From: Boswellia sacra
Taxonomy: Eukaryota; Streptophyta; Magnoliopsida; Sapindales; Burseraceae
DNA length: 64,000 nt
Assembly: GCA_013180625.2 (NCBI GenBank)
Contig: SNVD02009613.1
Location: forward strand, 330,638-394,637
Direction of reading: 5' to 3'
Under the pieces are notes generated by a model, which saw only the letters and a program-made list of their open reading frames with translations, was not told the DNA's origin and searched no databases. The position numbers and the translations under genes were made by a program. Every line of letters begins with the position of its first letter. Position 1 is the stretch's first letter. Below are positions 12,614 to 23,807 of this stretch, piece after piece.

Positions 12614-15342
12614 TGTAATACCCAAGCCACGCTTTCTTTTACTAATTCAGCCCAGCCACTGTTCTTTTTAATGAAATCAGCCCACACCTTAAACAAGCCT
12701 GCCCCAATTGAATTTGATAAGTAGCCCAACCCTTTAGAAATTATATATATACAAACGAAAAGAAAAAAAAAAAAAAAGAGAAGAAAATTCTAGAGAAGAG
12801 AACAAGGGAGACGTTAGCTTAGAGAAAGGGTGGGAGAGGTGTAAGCTTCATGTGAGGGGTTGTCTTGAGGACATTCTAAGGTATATTTTCCAAATTTTTG
12901 GCCAACTAGAATGGCCCTAAGTATTTCAATCAAGAAAATCATACAGAGGCAAGCTATTGCATTTTGTAGCAAAGCTTAGGAGAGAGAAGGATGATCAAAG
13001 ATAAAATTGAAAGTCTCATTTAAGATATTTCATACTTCCCTTGATGTTATGGTTTTGTTTGTTGAAATCTTAAGAGTTATGATGTTGAAATAAAAATCTA
13101 GGTTGCTGTAAATAGCAGATATTTTTGAAATTTCTGTAATTAATTAGTTCTAAACTTGATTTTCAAGCTTACATATGTTAAAATAAACATCTCAAGGTTG
13201 TAATAAAATGGATTTCACTGAAAAATGTTGAGTATGCAATTTTATATAAATTTTCAAATTTTATTGTTTAATGCTAAAATTTTCAGCTTTCTGCAGAAGG
13301 TCTGTTTTGGATAAATTATTTGAAGCATCTAGAAGTCTAATAAAATTATAAAATTTTGTAGATTTGTTTGTGTTTATGTCTAGTTTAAATCTAAAAAGTT
13401 TCGTGATTTTAGGAATTAATTATGAATTGTTATTTATTTTTTTAATAGAGAGAGATCAGTTCTGAAAATGGCTTGACAGGATTGTTTTGTCTGAAAACTT
13501 AAATTAATTGAGGTACTTAACGAATTTAGAATGCTATTAAATTTTATAAGATGTTAGATATGTATGTTTAGAAGGCCTATGTAAAATATTTGACCATTTA
13601 GAAGAGTATATTATTTATTAAAAGTCATAGAAGTAGCATTGCTCTGTTTAGGAAGTTTGAAAAATAAGGTTTGTTGACATTGATTAGACTAAGATATGAA
13701 GTTCGTTAAGGGAACCATAAGTATTCAAGTTGATTATGAATGGAATGAATGACATGATGAGCTAATTAGGACAAGAAGATTTTAACTTATATGTTAAGGA
13801 GATGACAAGTTGGATGGAACGTTGATCTTGGATCTACTTCAAGCCAATCAAATTGTGCCACCAAATTAGTGAGTGGGAAAAATATATTTTCCTTCGTAAA
13901 TTACAAATGAGTTTTAATTGCTATTTTTTTAGTATATATGTTAGAAAGCTTTTAAAGTGATTAGCAAATAAATTTCTCGTTGAAATGAAGAAAACATGTT
14001 TACTACTTTATTTAGTATTTCTTAGATTCTCTAACGTTCTAGTAAACTTAGAAGTGTTCTAGCTAGTTTCATATCTTAAAAAAAAAGATAGAGCACTATT
14101 TATTATAGTTGCTTTGAGACGCTAGAATGTTCAAAAATTAGTTTCTAAAACAATTTTGAACAAGATATAACATTTAGAAATGAAAATTTAGATTTTTATA
14201 TTCAAAGTGCTTTCTAATTTATCAAAAAGGTATATTTTACAATTTTAATAAAGCATGACATTTACAATTATCATAGCAAAGTTTATTTCAAGGATTTCTT
14301 AAAGTATTTAAAATTTTCTCTTTTAGATGCTCATCATAGATTTCAAATGATTTAAATCTTTTCAATTTTTGTTTGCATAAATTTTCAATCATTGATGAGT
14401 TGCGTGAAAAACAAGGTTTTAGAATGTAAACCAATTTTCAAAATCAGTTTTAATAAAAATAAGAAAATTCAGTTATGGTATTCTAAGTTAGTATCTAGAC
14501 TCAGATAGTGATATAGCATATTCACTTAGACATAATACAAATAGAGGTCTTTGAGACCCGTTCAGATACACATAGAGGTTTTGGGTCGTGTGATATGAGT
14601 GCTTAGCCCTTTTAGGGTAGCTCTGCGCATGCATATGACCAGTTTAGTAGATAGCTTTGCCTTTGCGATGTTATATCTCTTCAGATATGACCAGTTTCAG
14701 ATGGCTTTGCTTGTGCGATCTTAGCCCCGTCAGGTATAATCAGTTTAGCAAGCTTGCCTGATCTCGCTAGGTATGCTCAGCTCGATTATAGGGTACTTAT
14801 TTAGTATATCAATAGTGTTTTAAATATGATTAGATGAGCTAGCTTAAGAAAAGAAGCATTTTTAGCAAAATTGTATAAATTTTTATAAATCTTTAGGAGG
14901 AGTTTTATGATGATAGTTCATTTCTTCTCATGAGTATTATTATTTATAGAAGTTATTTAAAAGAGAATTTTAATGAAGATCATGTCTTAATGTTTCAAAT
15001 AGTATTTGAGTAAGTGTTTTAGCATGATTATTATGAGCATTGTTTTATGTGATTGAGAAAATTATTTTTCTTATTGTTTTTAAATAGTGTAAATAAACAT
15101 AAGTATTTGAAGAATTCACTAGCTTATTTATTCAAAGTTTATAAAGATTAGATGACATATTATTCTATTATGCCGCAATTGTTAGAAGTTTTTATAAAGA
15201 TTAATTTCTAAAGAGCAAAGATTTTATTTTATAATAGTCTAATGTTTTCAAAAATTTGTTTACTGATATACCTCTATCCCTAATCATTGAGTTCCCCTTT
15301 TTTTTAAACCTATCTCCCCCCCAGATAAAAGCAGGGTGTTAC
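12614..15342. mobile_element. Probable large LTR (solo or truncated) of an old retrotransposon
   Basis: The start TGTAATACCC and the end GGGTGTTAC at about 15334-15342 form the short terminal inverted sequence common to many plant LTRs. Inside are a TATATATATAC motif near 12743 followed by a purine-rich leader, AT-rich filler, and at 14530-14790 imperfect tandem units with GCTTTGCCTTTGCGATGTTA. No coding sequence was found. A matching target duplication was not found, so the right end is uncertain and a truncated element is possible. Confidence 0.4.
14540..14790. repeat. Imperfect tandem repeat in the probable LTR
   Basis: Units of about 60 bp carrying ATGACCAGTTT, GCTTTGC and TGCGATNTTA recur three to four times with decay. 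They are relatively GC-rich against their surroundings. Confidence 0.5.
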
Positions 15343-15792
15343 CTAGTTAGCAAGTATCACGTGATAGTGCAAGGATGTAGTTAATATTATCACTAAGATT
15401 GCAATAGATGTGTCAGAAAATTTTTATTAGCTATTGTGATTGGAGTTTTATTGTATATCTAATAAATTATTTTTAAGTTTATTTCAAGAGAAAGACAAGA
15501 GTTAGATAATAGTTTCTAATCCACAGTTTCATGCACGACTTACCTGTGCAGGCAGATCATATCAAGAAATTTTATAAGATTACTATTATTCTTACTAAAT
15601 ATAGGATGTGGTCTAGTGAGATAAAGAAATGGAGTTAAATAAATATGCTCTTTATTTAATCATAATGCCTAATGCTTTTATAAACTACCTTGAAATTAAA
15701 TGGGCTCATATAAATTCGAGCTTTAATAATTAAGCCCAATTTTAATTATCACATAATTGATTAGATTAAATTATTAGTCTTGTTATCTTTCC
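15343..15792. other. Intergenic DNA, nothing recognised
   Basis: AT-rich, no gene. It ends in ATCTTTCC (15785-15792), the left copy of the 8-bp duplication around the nested block. Confidence 0.4.
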
Positions 15793-16322
15793 TAGGGATG
15801 CACATAGGTTGAGTCAGGTCTGATTTCGATGGACCTGATTCAACTCAACCTGATACATCATCGGCTTCGAGAAAAAAGACCTACAGGTTTTGTAATGGAG
15901 ATACTCGATATGCAACCCACCACTTCGAGTCGGGTCAGGTTAGCTAGGTTGTGCAGGTTGGTCCTTGGTCCTTGTCCTTAAACCCAACCAAAAAAAAATT
16001 ACTGTGAGCATAATTTATTGAATCAAAATCCAAAACAACTCTTCCAATATCAAAATCAAGTTTATAAATTCAACAACAAAACATTTATAAATTCAACTCA
16101 GCACCAATAATCAATAAGCAACGCTGTTTTCATATTGATTATTCAACATCTCTTGTTCAAATAAAAATTTCTAGTTTTTACTATTTCTATTTAAAGAAAA
16201 TAGACTTCAAAATATGCCAGTATACAAAGAAATGTTTGAAAATTCCAATTCAATCATATCATTGAAGTAGATTAATTTTAGTAAAATACGATAAAGAAAA
16301 GAAGTCACTACAAAAAAAATGA

Positions 16323-16475
16323 CCATATTTAGCGGTCAAAAACCGCCAAATATGTATATATTTGGCCGTCTTAAAAGCGCCACCAATGACACTGCCTATA
16401 TTTGACGGTCTTTCAACGTGCCAAATATTCACCTAACTATATTTGGCGGTTTTTGACCGCCAAGTATTTATTAAA
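16323..16475. repeat. CACTA subterminal palindromic repeats
   Basis: Several inverted and direct copies of TTTGGCGGT / ACCGCCAAAT lie within 150 bp of the left terminus. Subterminal arrays like this are where CACTA TNPA-type proteins bind. Confidence 0.7.
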
Positions 16476-16655
16476 ATATATATATATAAGTATTTCAAAG
16501 CCATGTAAGATGTAACATTCCAAATAAAGGAAAACCAAAATATCCTTGGAAACCATTTAAACAAAATCTTAAATAGGTCTTTGAACTGCCTACAGAGTAC
16601 AGCACTAGTTTGTTATCAAGGAGAAAAACATTATAGCAATTACTCAAAAACTTTC

Positions 16656-16757
16656 CTAGTAACGACTGATTCCCCACACTCTGATGACACCATCTGTATA
16701 ACCGCTAAACAATTTGCTTCCATCTACAGTCCAGTTCAAGCTTGTGCAGTATATGTT
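16656..16757 (-). pseudogene. RACK1: Captured last exon of RACK1 (WD40 scaffold protein)
   Basis: RACK1 is the 40S-ribosome-bound WD40 scaffold. This 34-codon exon ends with the family's C-terminus: [18 protein letters not shown], then [10 protein letters not shown] and a TAG stop, the last blade of the propeller. It starts after a good acceptor (ATTGCAG) and is intact. The DNA down to about 16490 may be the RACK1 3' UTR. Upstream blades are missing, so it cannot make RACK1 alone. It could serve as a 3' terminal exon for a fusion transcript reading through the CACTA element. Confidence 0.88.
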
Positions 16758-17395
16758 CTGCAATATTGTATAAAAAATCAGTCATTGTTTCGCTTTAAGC
16801 AATAAGTAACATTAAGAATAAGAATTTTCCTTATAGCTCCATAGAAATATATGGTTACCCTTCAATGTTTTTAGAGCTCATAGGTTGTAGGTTTAAACAG
16901 ATAAAACCACACAGGCTAATGCCAGCAAGCATCAATAACCAACACAGTTAAGCATTTAAAATCAATAATTTAAGAAGCAATGCAAAAGACCATAGATGGC
17001 AAGTACTCAAATCATAATAAAGACCTTACAACCAAATTTCATAAATTTTCAAAAGCAAAAGTTGTATATTTTTAACATTTCTCTTCCAGGGAGCATGTGA
17101 ATGCAAGTTCTGAGATATTACATGTATGCTGCCCCTCTGTCTTAACTTGGTAAGATAGTAAGAGAGAGCAAGCATATCTTATAATTCAGCATTGTGAACC
17201 TGTAATTTCCCACAATTTAGTTTAGAGTTTTCTGTCCACTTAGTTGTGAAAATTTCAAGACTTCGATTGAATATCATTGACATCTAATCAGCATGGATGA
17301 AAGCTGATTTTTGATATTTCTAGATGAACAAAAGAATCATTATACATAAGATCGTTCCAATTATTTATAATGTAGGAGTGCAAAAATGAACCAAC
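16758..17395. other. Non-coding filler between captured fragments
   Basis: No exon recognised. It may be RACK1 intron DNA taken along with the last exon. Confidence 0.3.
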
Positions 17396-17626
17396 CTCTG
17401 ATCAGCCCAGTATGAGTTATGATCAAGCATAGGAAGGACAAGTGTTGCCTTCATTATCTTGGCAATAGCAACTATATCGCAAATCTGCATTCTAAAATTA
17501 TGGATAAATCATACAAGCTGTTCTAACAAAATATCAGCCATATAGAAAATAAAAACACACAACAGACAGACCCCAAATCTCATCTAGTTCAAGCCGCCAT
17601 TAGCATTAATGAGTATGTAGTCTTTT
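17396..17626 (-). pseudogene. Captured exons of a plant GDP-fucose protein O-fucosyltransferase
   Basis: Two adjacent exons. The upstream one (about 17626-17572) reads YILINANGGLN, a stop, then MRFG, where family members have NGGLNQMR. A CAG to TAG change explains the stop. The second (17484-17396) reads [18 protein letters not shown] then [11 protein letters not shown], the conserved start of the plant O-fucosyltransferase domain, with AG and GT borders. These proteins are Golgi type II membrane glycosyltransferases. Only about 50 residues are present and the first exon carries a nonsense codon, so this piece is dead as an enzyme. Confidence 0.85.
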
Positions 17627-17699
17627 GTTTTTGCATCTAACTTTGCCAAGAGAACCAAGAAGTAGGAACTAAGAAAACGCCATAAAACACAAGGAACAC

Positions 17700-18250
17700 A
17701 TACATACAGAAGAGCATACGTTTCGTACTTTTGTGATTTTTTCAATTGTCAATGCACTGGGTGAAGTTTTCGCTGTTAAGTGTGGACCAGATACCTGAAT
17801 GCTGAACAAAAAGTAAACATCATGAATAAAACAGTAAATCAAGAACCTAAACGAAGTGACATTTTATATCATCATAGAACCACAAAGCAAATAAAATGCT
17901 TAAGCTATATATATGGGACTTACTTCAGCCATCGTGTAGCCATTGCCAACCACACTAGATGCTACCATCATTAGAGTTCGTTCAACATCACTAACTCTTT
18001 CAATTGATTCATAATCCCGCGAGCTTTGATCAATATTTGAATGAGTGATAGAATTGTAAGATAAGTCCTGATAAAAAAATACATGGATTTTGCAAGTCAA
18101 AAATAATCTGAAAGGCTAATAAGTTTTAAATGAATATCAGTAGAATTCGTGCTTCATCCATGGATTGCTGGTCAATGCCTTTCCCAAAAATTGGCTCTAC
18201 CATGGCTGGATGGCCATTCTTTCCTTCAAAATACTTGCATCCAAAATAGA
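17700..18250 (-). pseudogene. Captured exons of an unidentified gene
   Basis: Three stretches look like spliced coding sequence. About 18250-18125 reads GCKYFEGKNGHPAMVEPIFG and then KGIDQQSMDEARI. About 18070-17925 reads RVSDVERTLMMVASSVVGNG then YTMAE, with a GTAAGT donor. About 17796-17700 reads VSGPHLTAKTSPSALTIEKI then TKV after a CAG acceptor. Codon use and borders suggest real exons in the same orientation as their neighbours, and the last two join in frame. I do not recognise the protein. It could be one gene or two. Confidence 0.5.
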
Positions 18251-18310
18251 AGACCATGCCAAGGAAAATGAATCTATTGAAAGATAACCTTCCTCCGTAA
18301 AATTAAAAAA

Positions 18311-20001
18311 TCAGAGTTTCCTAGAAGCCCTAAGATTATAGTCATACTTCAGAAGATTTGCCCTCAGCAGCATTGCTCTGACATCCTGATCAAATTCATT
18401 GCCAGTCTGCAAAACCTGTTGGAAAGTTGCATTTCTTTGATCCGCATGCCTTGCATATAGAATCTTGTTGTGTGAGTCAATGCGGGCTTGCAGAAATATG
18501 ATAAACTTCGTATAAGAAATAATAAGAAACAGAATACCAAACTTTTAAACCAGATCTTGCCAAAAAGAACTGATTCTAATTTCACAGATCCATCTAGAAC
18601 CCCATTATCACTTAGTAAGCTAGGACGCCATGATTTTAGGAACTAATTTCTTTTACATAGGCTTATTGGTATAAGGAAAAAAAAGTTCTGCATATCCCCC
18701 TATAATGAATATTTTCGAAAATTGCATAGCTGTTCGTTTTACATTGAATAATATATTCACAAGGGCAAGAGTACTGTGTTGGGGTGCTGAAATTTTGCCC
18801 ATTACAGCCATAAGAATGTAAAAAAATGGACTAAAGTAAAGATTTCTATTCTATGAACTCTCCCCATTAGTCATAAACTATTGGTTTAATGCAACTCAGA
18901 AAAATATCTAAACAAAAAATATTAAAAAAACAGTAATTACACCTGAATTTGGTTATCAGTAATCAAGGTTTCCAGTCCTTTCTGTAGGCCAGCAACACTT
19001 GTTTTGAATTCATTTGCCATCATTTGCAAATCGACAAATAGAAATGGATGTGTATACTGGATCAATGCTTTGTTACGGATTTGATCATGCAAGGTCTCAA
19101 CATGGTCATGCAAATGGATATCAAGTAACAGATTTGCTTTAAGATTTCCAAGGTAATCCAGACACGATGCATAATGGCTGCAATAAGAAAATGAAAACTC
19201 CAGATTAGACAAAAGTAATAGAAAACGCTATAACCTTTGGGGGGGAGTCATTCAGATGACAATCTCACTGACAGCGAATCAGTAAACAAGTTCTTGTGTC
19301 ACTATTTAAAAAGTTGAAGAAAATTCTGTAGACAGATATTAAAAGAACTAAATGCAGATGGAGAACAAGAGAAAGCAAAATAGGAATCAATATCTTAAGC
19401 TTTTCCCTAAAGAGGAAAAATGAATGCAAGTGCTCAAGGCAACCTTGGTATGTTTGAAAACCTTAACTTTGAAATGAGTAGAAAGAAAGGGGAAAAATAG
19501 AAATTAAAGTAAGATGTTTCATATCAGAGATTGGGCACCACTACAGAAAACATTAATTACTTTTGTATCTAGCCCATGAGTTACAATTTCTATATACTTA
19601 CCTTTTATCTTCAATTAACCATAGATAAAGCCACCTTACAGCGATATCTTAAGAATAAATCAGAGGTAAAACAGGTGAACAAAGAGATTAGAAGTTACCT
19701 TGAGTAGAAATCATTGATAAGCTCCCTAACTTCAGGAACCAACTCCAAGAAATTCTGAAAACTCACGTTGTCTATAGCTTTGCTCTGCCAGATAAAAACA
19801 ATAAACCAAGAAATGATCTCGCAAATACAAACCAATCCATCACAACAAAACACAATTATCGGAGGAATAAAACAGAATGAATGCCTTAAGCTCAGCCCGA
19901 TCGAAACTTGCAACAGCACAAAGTACACAATATGTTGCAACATCTTGAGCAGCAATCACCTCATTGTAGGAATTTTCCATATCAGGACCCACTTCCAAGA
20001 A
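18311..20001 (-). pseudogene. CSN1: Captured C-terminal half of COP9 signalosome subunit 1
   Basis: CSN1 (FUS6/COP11) is a PCI-domain subunit of the complex that removes NEDD8/RUB from cullins. Four exons: 20001 to about 19885 (DMENSYNEVIAAQDVATY), 19784-19699 (FQNFLELVPEVRELINDFYS), 19177-18943 (LDIHLHDHVETLHDQIRNKA, ending TDNQIQ), and about 18482-18311 (HNKILYARHADQRNATFQ, ending RASRKL and TGA). This spans the PCI domain to the natural stop. Exons 2 and 3 join in frame with good splice sites. Exon 1 ends AAG-GC, so its donor is GC or mutated, and the last exon's acceptor reads CAA where CAG is expected. The N-terminal half is missing. I saw no stop codon in the exons. Confidence 0.9.
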
Positions 20002-20244
20002 CTACATATATAAAAGACAGAAGACAGAAGGAAAAGATAAATTTCACAATGACAAGCAAAAAGAAGTTTGAGAATCCTACATGAAAGGTGACCCAGAAAC
20101 AATAAAAAGAAGTTTAAGTTCTCTCTGAGAGTAAACAAACGAGAAGAAAGCAGAGATTACAACAGAGATTACATCGAGTATTTCAGTATACATAGCAAGT
20201 AAACTAAAGACAAAAAGTTTTGTTTTTTTAAAACATGTCTTAAC

Positions 20245-20712
20245 CTGCAGTAAGATTCCATCGGCCCATGCAAACTTCATTCCCTAATCACTCTCAACAG
20301 GCAAGTCCGACCCCAACAAATCCATTATGTCAGTCTACACCAGAAGCACAATTAAAATCATATGCATAGAAATATGATAAGGTTACAGAGAATGAAAAAG
20401 AGGATGAAGAACAAAGATAGCATAAACACACAGACACTCACCTGCCCCGGTAAATTAATGCGAACAACTTTATGCCAGAATATTTGCCTAAGGCAGCAAT
20501 TAGACTTGTTTTCCCAACACCTGGACTCCTTTCCAATAACACTGCAAAATAAAATGAATTAAGATGTTAATAAACAGATGTTCCAAAACATCCCCCGGAG
20601 CGGCGGTAGTTTGGGAGTACGTTATCAGTGCTGAAAAGAGACAAACCGGGCTTGGAAAGCTGCATAGCTCACAATACCCGCAAGGCATTTCTACGAGTGG
20701 TTGGTGCCAGGA
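20245..20712 (-). pseudogene. MDN1: Captured exons of midasin (AAA ATPase of 60S ribosome assembly)
   Basis: Midasin is the giant six-ATPase-module dynein-like protein that strips assembly factors from pre-60S particles. Three exons: about 20712-20647 (FEFLAPTTRRNALRVL, stop, AMQLSKP), 20541-20442 (VLLERSPGVGKTSLIAALGK, a Walker A motif) and 20334-20245 (TDIMDLLGSDLPVESD, stop, GMKFAWADGILLQ). Phases join correctly across the introns. Damage is clear: a TGA in the first exon, a one-base deletion after YSG in the second that shifts KVVRINLPGQ out of frame, and a TAG for Glu in the third. It covers one ATPase module start only. Confidence 0.9.
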
Positions 20713-22130
20713 ATTCAAAACCTTCAATCTCAGTATTTTCATGACCTATATAACCCACAAATTTCTAAGAATTATAGTTAATGGAGTAGCCATACACAGT
20801 GAGAACTTGAACTTCAAGACCTTCAAGAACTTGTCGTGCGCGGCACCTAGTGCACCATCCTCGCCCGCTCCCTCTCTCTCTCCTCACTTAGCCTCACCAT
20901 CACCTCACCTACCTCGCTTATAACACCCTCACTTTAATGAAACTACATCGTTTCACCGACTCATGCCTTCACCTTGAACACCTAGTCAACAGCCTCTTTA
21001 CAAACCAAACTCAAAAATCAATCAAAGACCGAGTCACGAGTCTCATACTCGTTAGAGAGCAAATAGATTTGTTATCTGTAATACCAAAAAAAAAAAATCG
21101 AGTTTTAAGTAATACCCATAAAGCAAAATAAAGAGAAATGCATGAAGTACCAGAAGAATCCAATGAAAGATGAGAACTTGAACTAGAAATAACCAAGCTT
21201 TTTAGTAAAAAAAATAGCTTTTTTGAGACAGATTTCACCTCTGCATGTCGATGATTTCTCTTCTATTAAAACAAAACCAGGCTTATGATTAATGATAAGT
21301 GACGAGTCATAAAGTGGATGAGGGAGCTAATTGATGACTCAATAGCCGATTGACAAGTTACTGGCTGAACGAGGGAGTGAGCCATGAATGATAAAGTGAG
21401 TGGCAAATGTAACGAAGGATGGCGAAGTGGAGAAGGGCAGGTGAGCGTACGTACTGGAGTGGAGGCATTTTAGGAATCGTGGATTTAGGTTTAGGATTTT
21501 AGGTGAACCTCTCTTTCATTATACACTATTGTTAAATTTTACGGAAATCCATATCTATTACAATTTATCAGAATCATCCCCAAAATTTAAAGTCCCTATG
21601 TTTCATAATTTTTCATTTGCAACCTTATACTAATTTTTCCTAATTTTTGAAGCACTAATTGTTTTAATTTAATTTTTAAAATAAATTTTACTAATTTTTA
21701 CTTAAACACAAATGTTGTATTATTTGAAAATATAATTTTATTTGAGATTTTTAATTCCTTAATTTTTTATCAAAAAAATTTAAATAATCTTATTTTCATC
21801 ACTTTGAAAGTACTTTAAATAATTTTATCACATTGAAATTATAAAATAATTTTATTTATTTCATAAAATTTTCGCATTTGAAAATTTACTTTTATATAAT
21901 TTAATATTTAAAAATTTATTATTTTCACATAGGTAATAATATTATCTTTGATTTAAATATTTTTAAAAGTTATTTTTCAATTTTAATTAAAACATAAAAT
22001 TATATTATTTAATTATTATTTTGATATTTTTAACTTCTGTGTTTTATTGAAAATTAAAATATTATATGTACATATTTTAAAGAGAAGATGAAAAGATAGA
22101 GGGAAATGTGCGAGGGAAAGAAGAAAGATT
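20713..22130. other. Right interior of the CACTA element, no gene recognised
   Basis: 20820-20930 is C-rich with CCTCACTTAGCCTCACCATC-type text and may be another gene scrap, but I recognise no motif. From 21520 the DNA is AT-rich filler leading to the right terminus. Confidence 0.35.
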
Positions 22131-22319
22131 ACATGTACACATACTTGTCATACTTTTATAAAAATGTGATAAATATTGATTCAATAAAGACAAAAAGTGA
22201 CAAATAAGTTGAATAACCAGGTTTGACTTCTAGATTAGTGTTATATTTCTCACTTTTTTAAAAAACTGCCAAATAAAAAAAATTATAAAGTGACAAATAT
22301 GCAAAAAATTCTTGTAGTG

Positions 22320-23012
22320 AGCAAATTTCAAATAAAGTATTGTCATTATATATTTTTTATTTTTTGACACTAATGATGGAGGAAGACACTTTTTTAATTA
22401 AAAAAATAAGTAAATGATTTAAGCAAAGTCTCCTAAGGAAGTGTGACTATCAAAAAGTTTTATTAAACTGTAATGATATTTAATTAATTAAAAATGAGGA
22501 AGATTGCTTTGGGAGGGAGGCTATAAACTCTGAAAATTGGGAATAAACAACAAAATAAGAATTAATCAGTAGGGGAGGAGGCGATTTAGCAATCTGCCAA
22601 GCACTGCATATTGATTATTGCAACAATGAATGAATAATAGGAAAAATTAGAGACGAAAACGATTCACCAATAATCCAAGGCGTTGACAAAGAACAGTGAT
22701 AGAGAAGAGGAAAACATGATATTTACCGTAACAAAAGGATGATCGGTGGCGGTAAAGACTGCGACAACTGATATAGATGGTGCATTGCTTGCGAGCAAAC
22801 GGTGTGACAGATGGCGACGCAAGAGAAGTAGATGACTCCCGATAGAAGGAGAATGGATGCAATGAAGCAGCGACAACCAACGATGGTGGAAGGTAGTTGA
22901 GGTGCGGTGGAGTTGGAGCTTGGAGGAGGAGCCACAATTACACCCTTGGTTTTAGAGGAGTTAGCGTTAGGTTTAGTTCAATTTGATTTATGGTTTGCAA
23001 ATGCAAAGAAAA
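22320..23012. other. Body of the hAT-like element between the two insertions
   Basis: About 690 bp that belong to neither inserted element. The second half (22640-22940) is less AT-rich and has open frames in several phases but no recognisable protein. Confidence 0.4.
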
Positions 23013-23479
23013 GGGAAAATTGAAAAAATAGACACTATTAAGGGACTTAAGTGAAATATAGACACAACCTGAAAAATTTTTATGCCATAGACACTTTCCT
23101 CATAAAAAGACTAAAATGCCCTTAATAATTCAATTTAGAAAAGAAAGAAGAAAGAAACGAAATACAACTCGACTCTTTCCTTCCAGCACTGTCCGAAACA
23201 CTCTTCAACAATCTTTTTTCATTTCATCTCATTGTTTAATTGTAGATTGAAGGTGAGCAACAAGGTAATACGAACTCTCCTTAATCTCTCTTTAAATGGC
23301 ATAAGAATGTTGAAGTAGGTTGTTATGTTTTCGTTATTTATTGTTTTGATAACTGTTAACCGCATTATGTAGCTTAAAATAAGGATATGTATTTGAACTA
23401 AGCTTAAAGATAGTGCAGTTTGTGTCAAAATTTGCTGAAAACTACAAATTTGTTGATAAAATCTGGTATCGTAATTGAC

Positions 23480-23725
23480 AGGGAAGAAGACATGATTTGT
23501 CGACCGACGTCGCTCAATGTGTCAGATCTACTCTCGATATGTCGAGGGGGTAATGTCGAGTGTCGAGGGAATGTGTCGAGTCCACAGTCGAGTGTCAAGT
23601 TAGTGCATCAAGTGTAGTTTCGATAACGTCGATTGTCGGATGTGCATTTAGTCGTATGTGTCGAGTGCGGTTCGGCGTGTGTCGAGTGTCGAGCTAGATT
23701 CCGTCGAGATATGTCGAGCGTTTGG
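23480..23725. repeat. TGTCGAGTGTCGG-type motif array, left
   Basis: Dense, irregularly spaced copies of GTCGAGTGTCGAG, TGTCGAGT and TGTCGGATG in mainly one orientation, just inside the left end of the Mutator-like element. Spacing is about 10-40 bp. CpG content is far above the flanks. Confidence 0.75.
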
Positions 23726-23807
23726 GTAGAATTGTCATTTTTGTAACCTATTTAAGCAATTTCGTAAGGATTTTTTGTCCACGGACCTTATATGATATGT
23801 CTCTATC

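Larger units (their letters stand above)
16306..22319. mobile_element. CACTA (En/Spm) element carrying fragments of several host genes
   Basis: It starts CACTACAAAAAAAATGACC and ends AAAATTCTTGTAGTG, the inverted CACTA terminus. Flanking triplets are AGT on the left and AGC on the right, an imperfect 3-bp duplication. The left subterminal region (16323-16470) has the repeated palindromic motif TTTGGCGGTTTTTGACCGCC; the right one has TGCCAAAT and TGACAAAT copies. No transposase was seen. Instead, 16656-20712 carries exons of RACK1, an O-fucosyltransferase, an unidentified gene, CSN1 and MDN1, all on the minus strand and with introns, so capture was from genomic DNA. The gene-carrying type is known in soybean (Tgm-Express) and other plants; this set of genes is not one I recognise. 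Confidence 0.85.

Noticed and set aside
12614..15342. Calling a proven solo LTR with target duplication
   Set aside because: The 5 bases before the left end (TGAAA) do not recur after the right end, so only a probable LTR is reported.
16306..22319. Reading the CSN1, MDN1 and RACK1 exons as host genes on minus
   Set aside because: Each is a partial gene, several have stops or a frameshift, they come from unrelated genes in a few kb, and CACTA termini enclose them.
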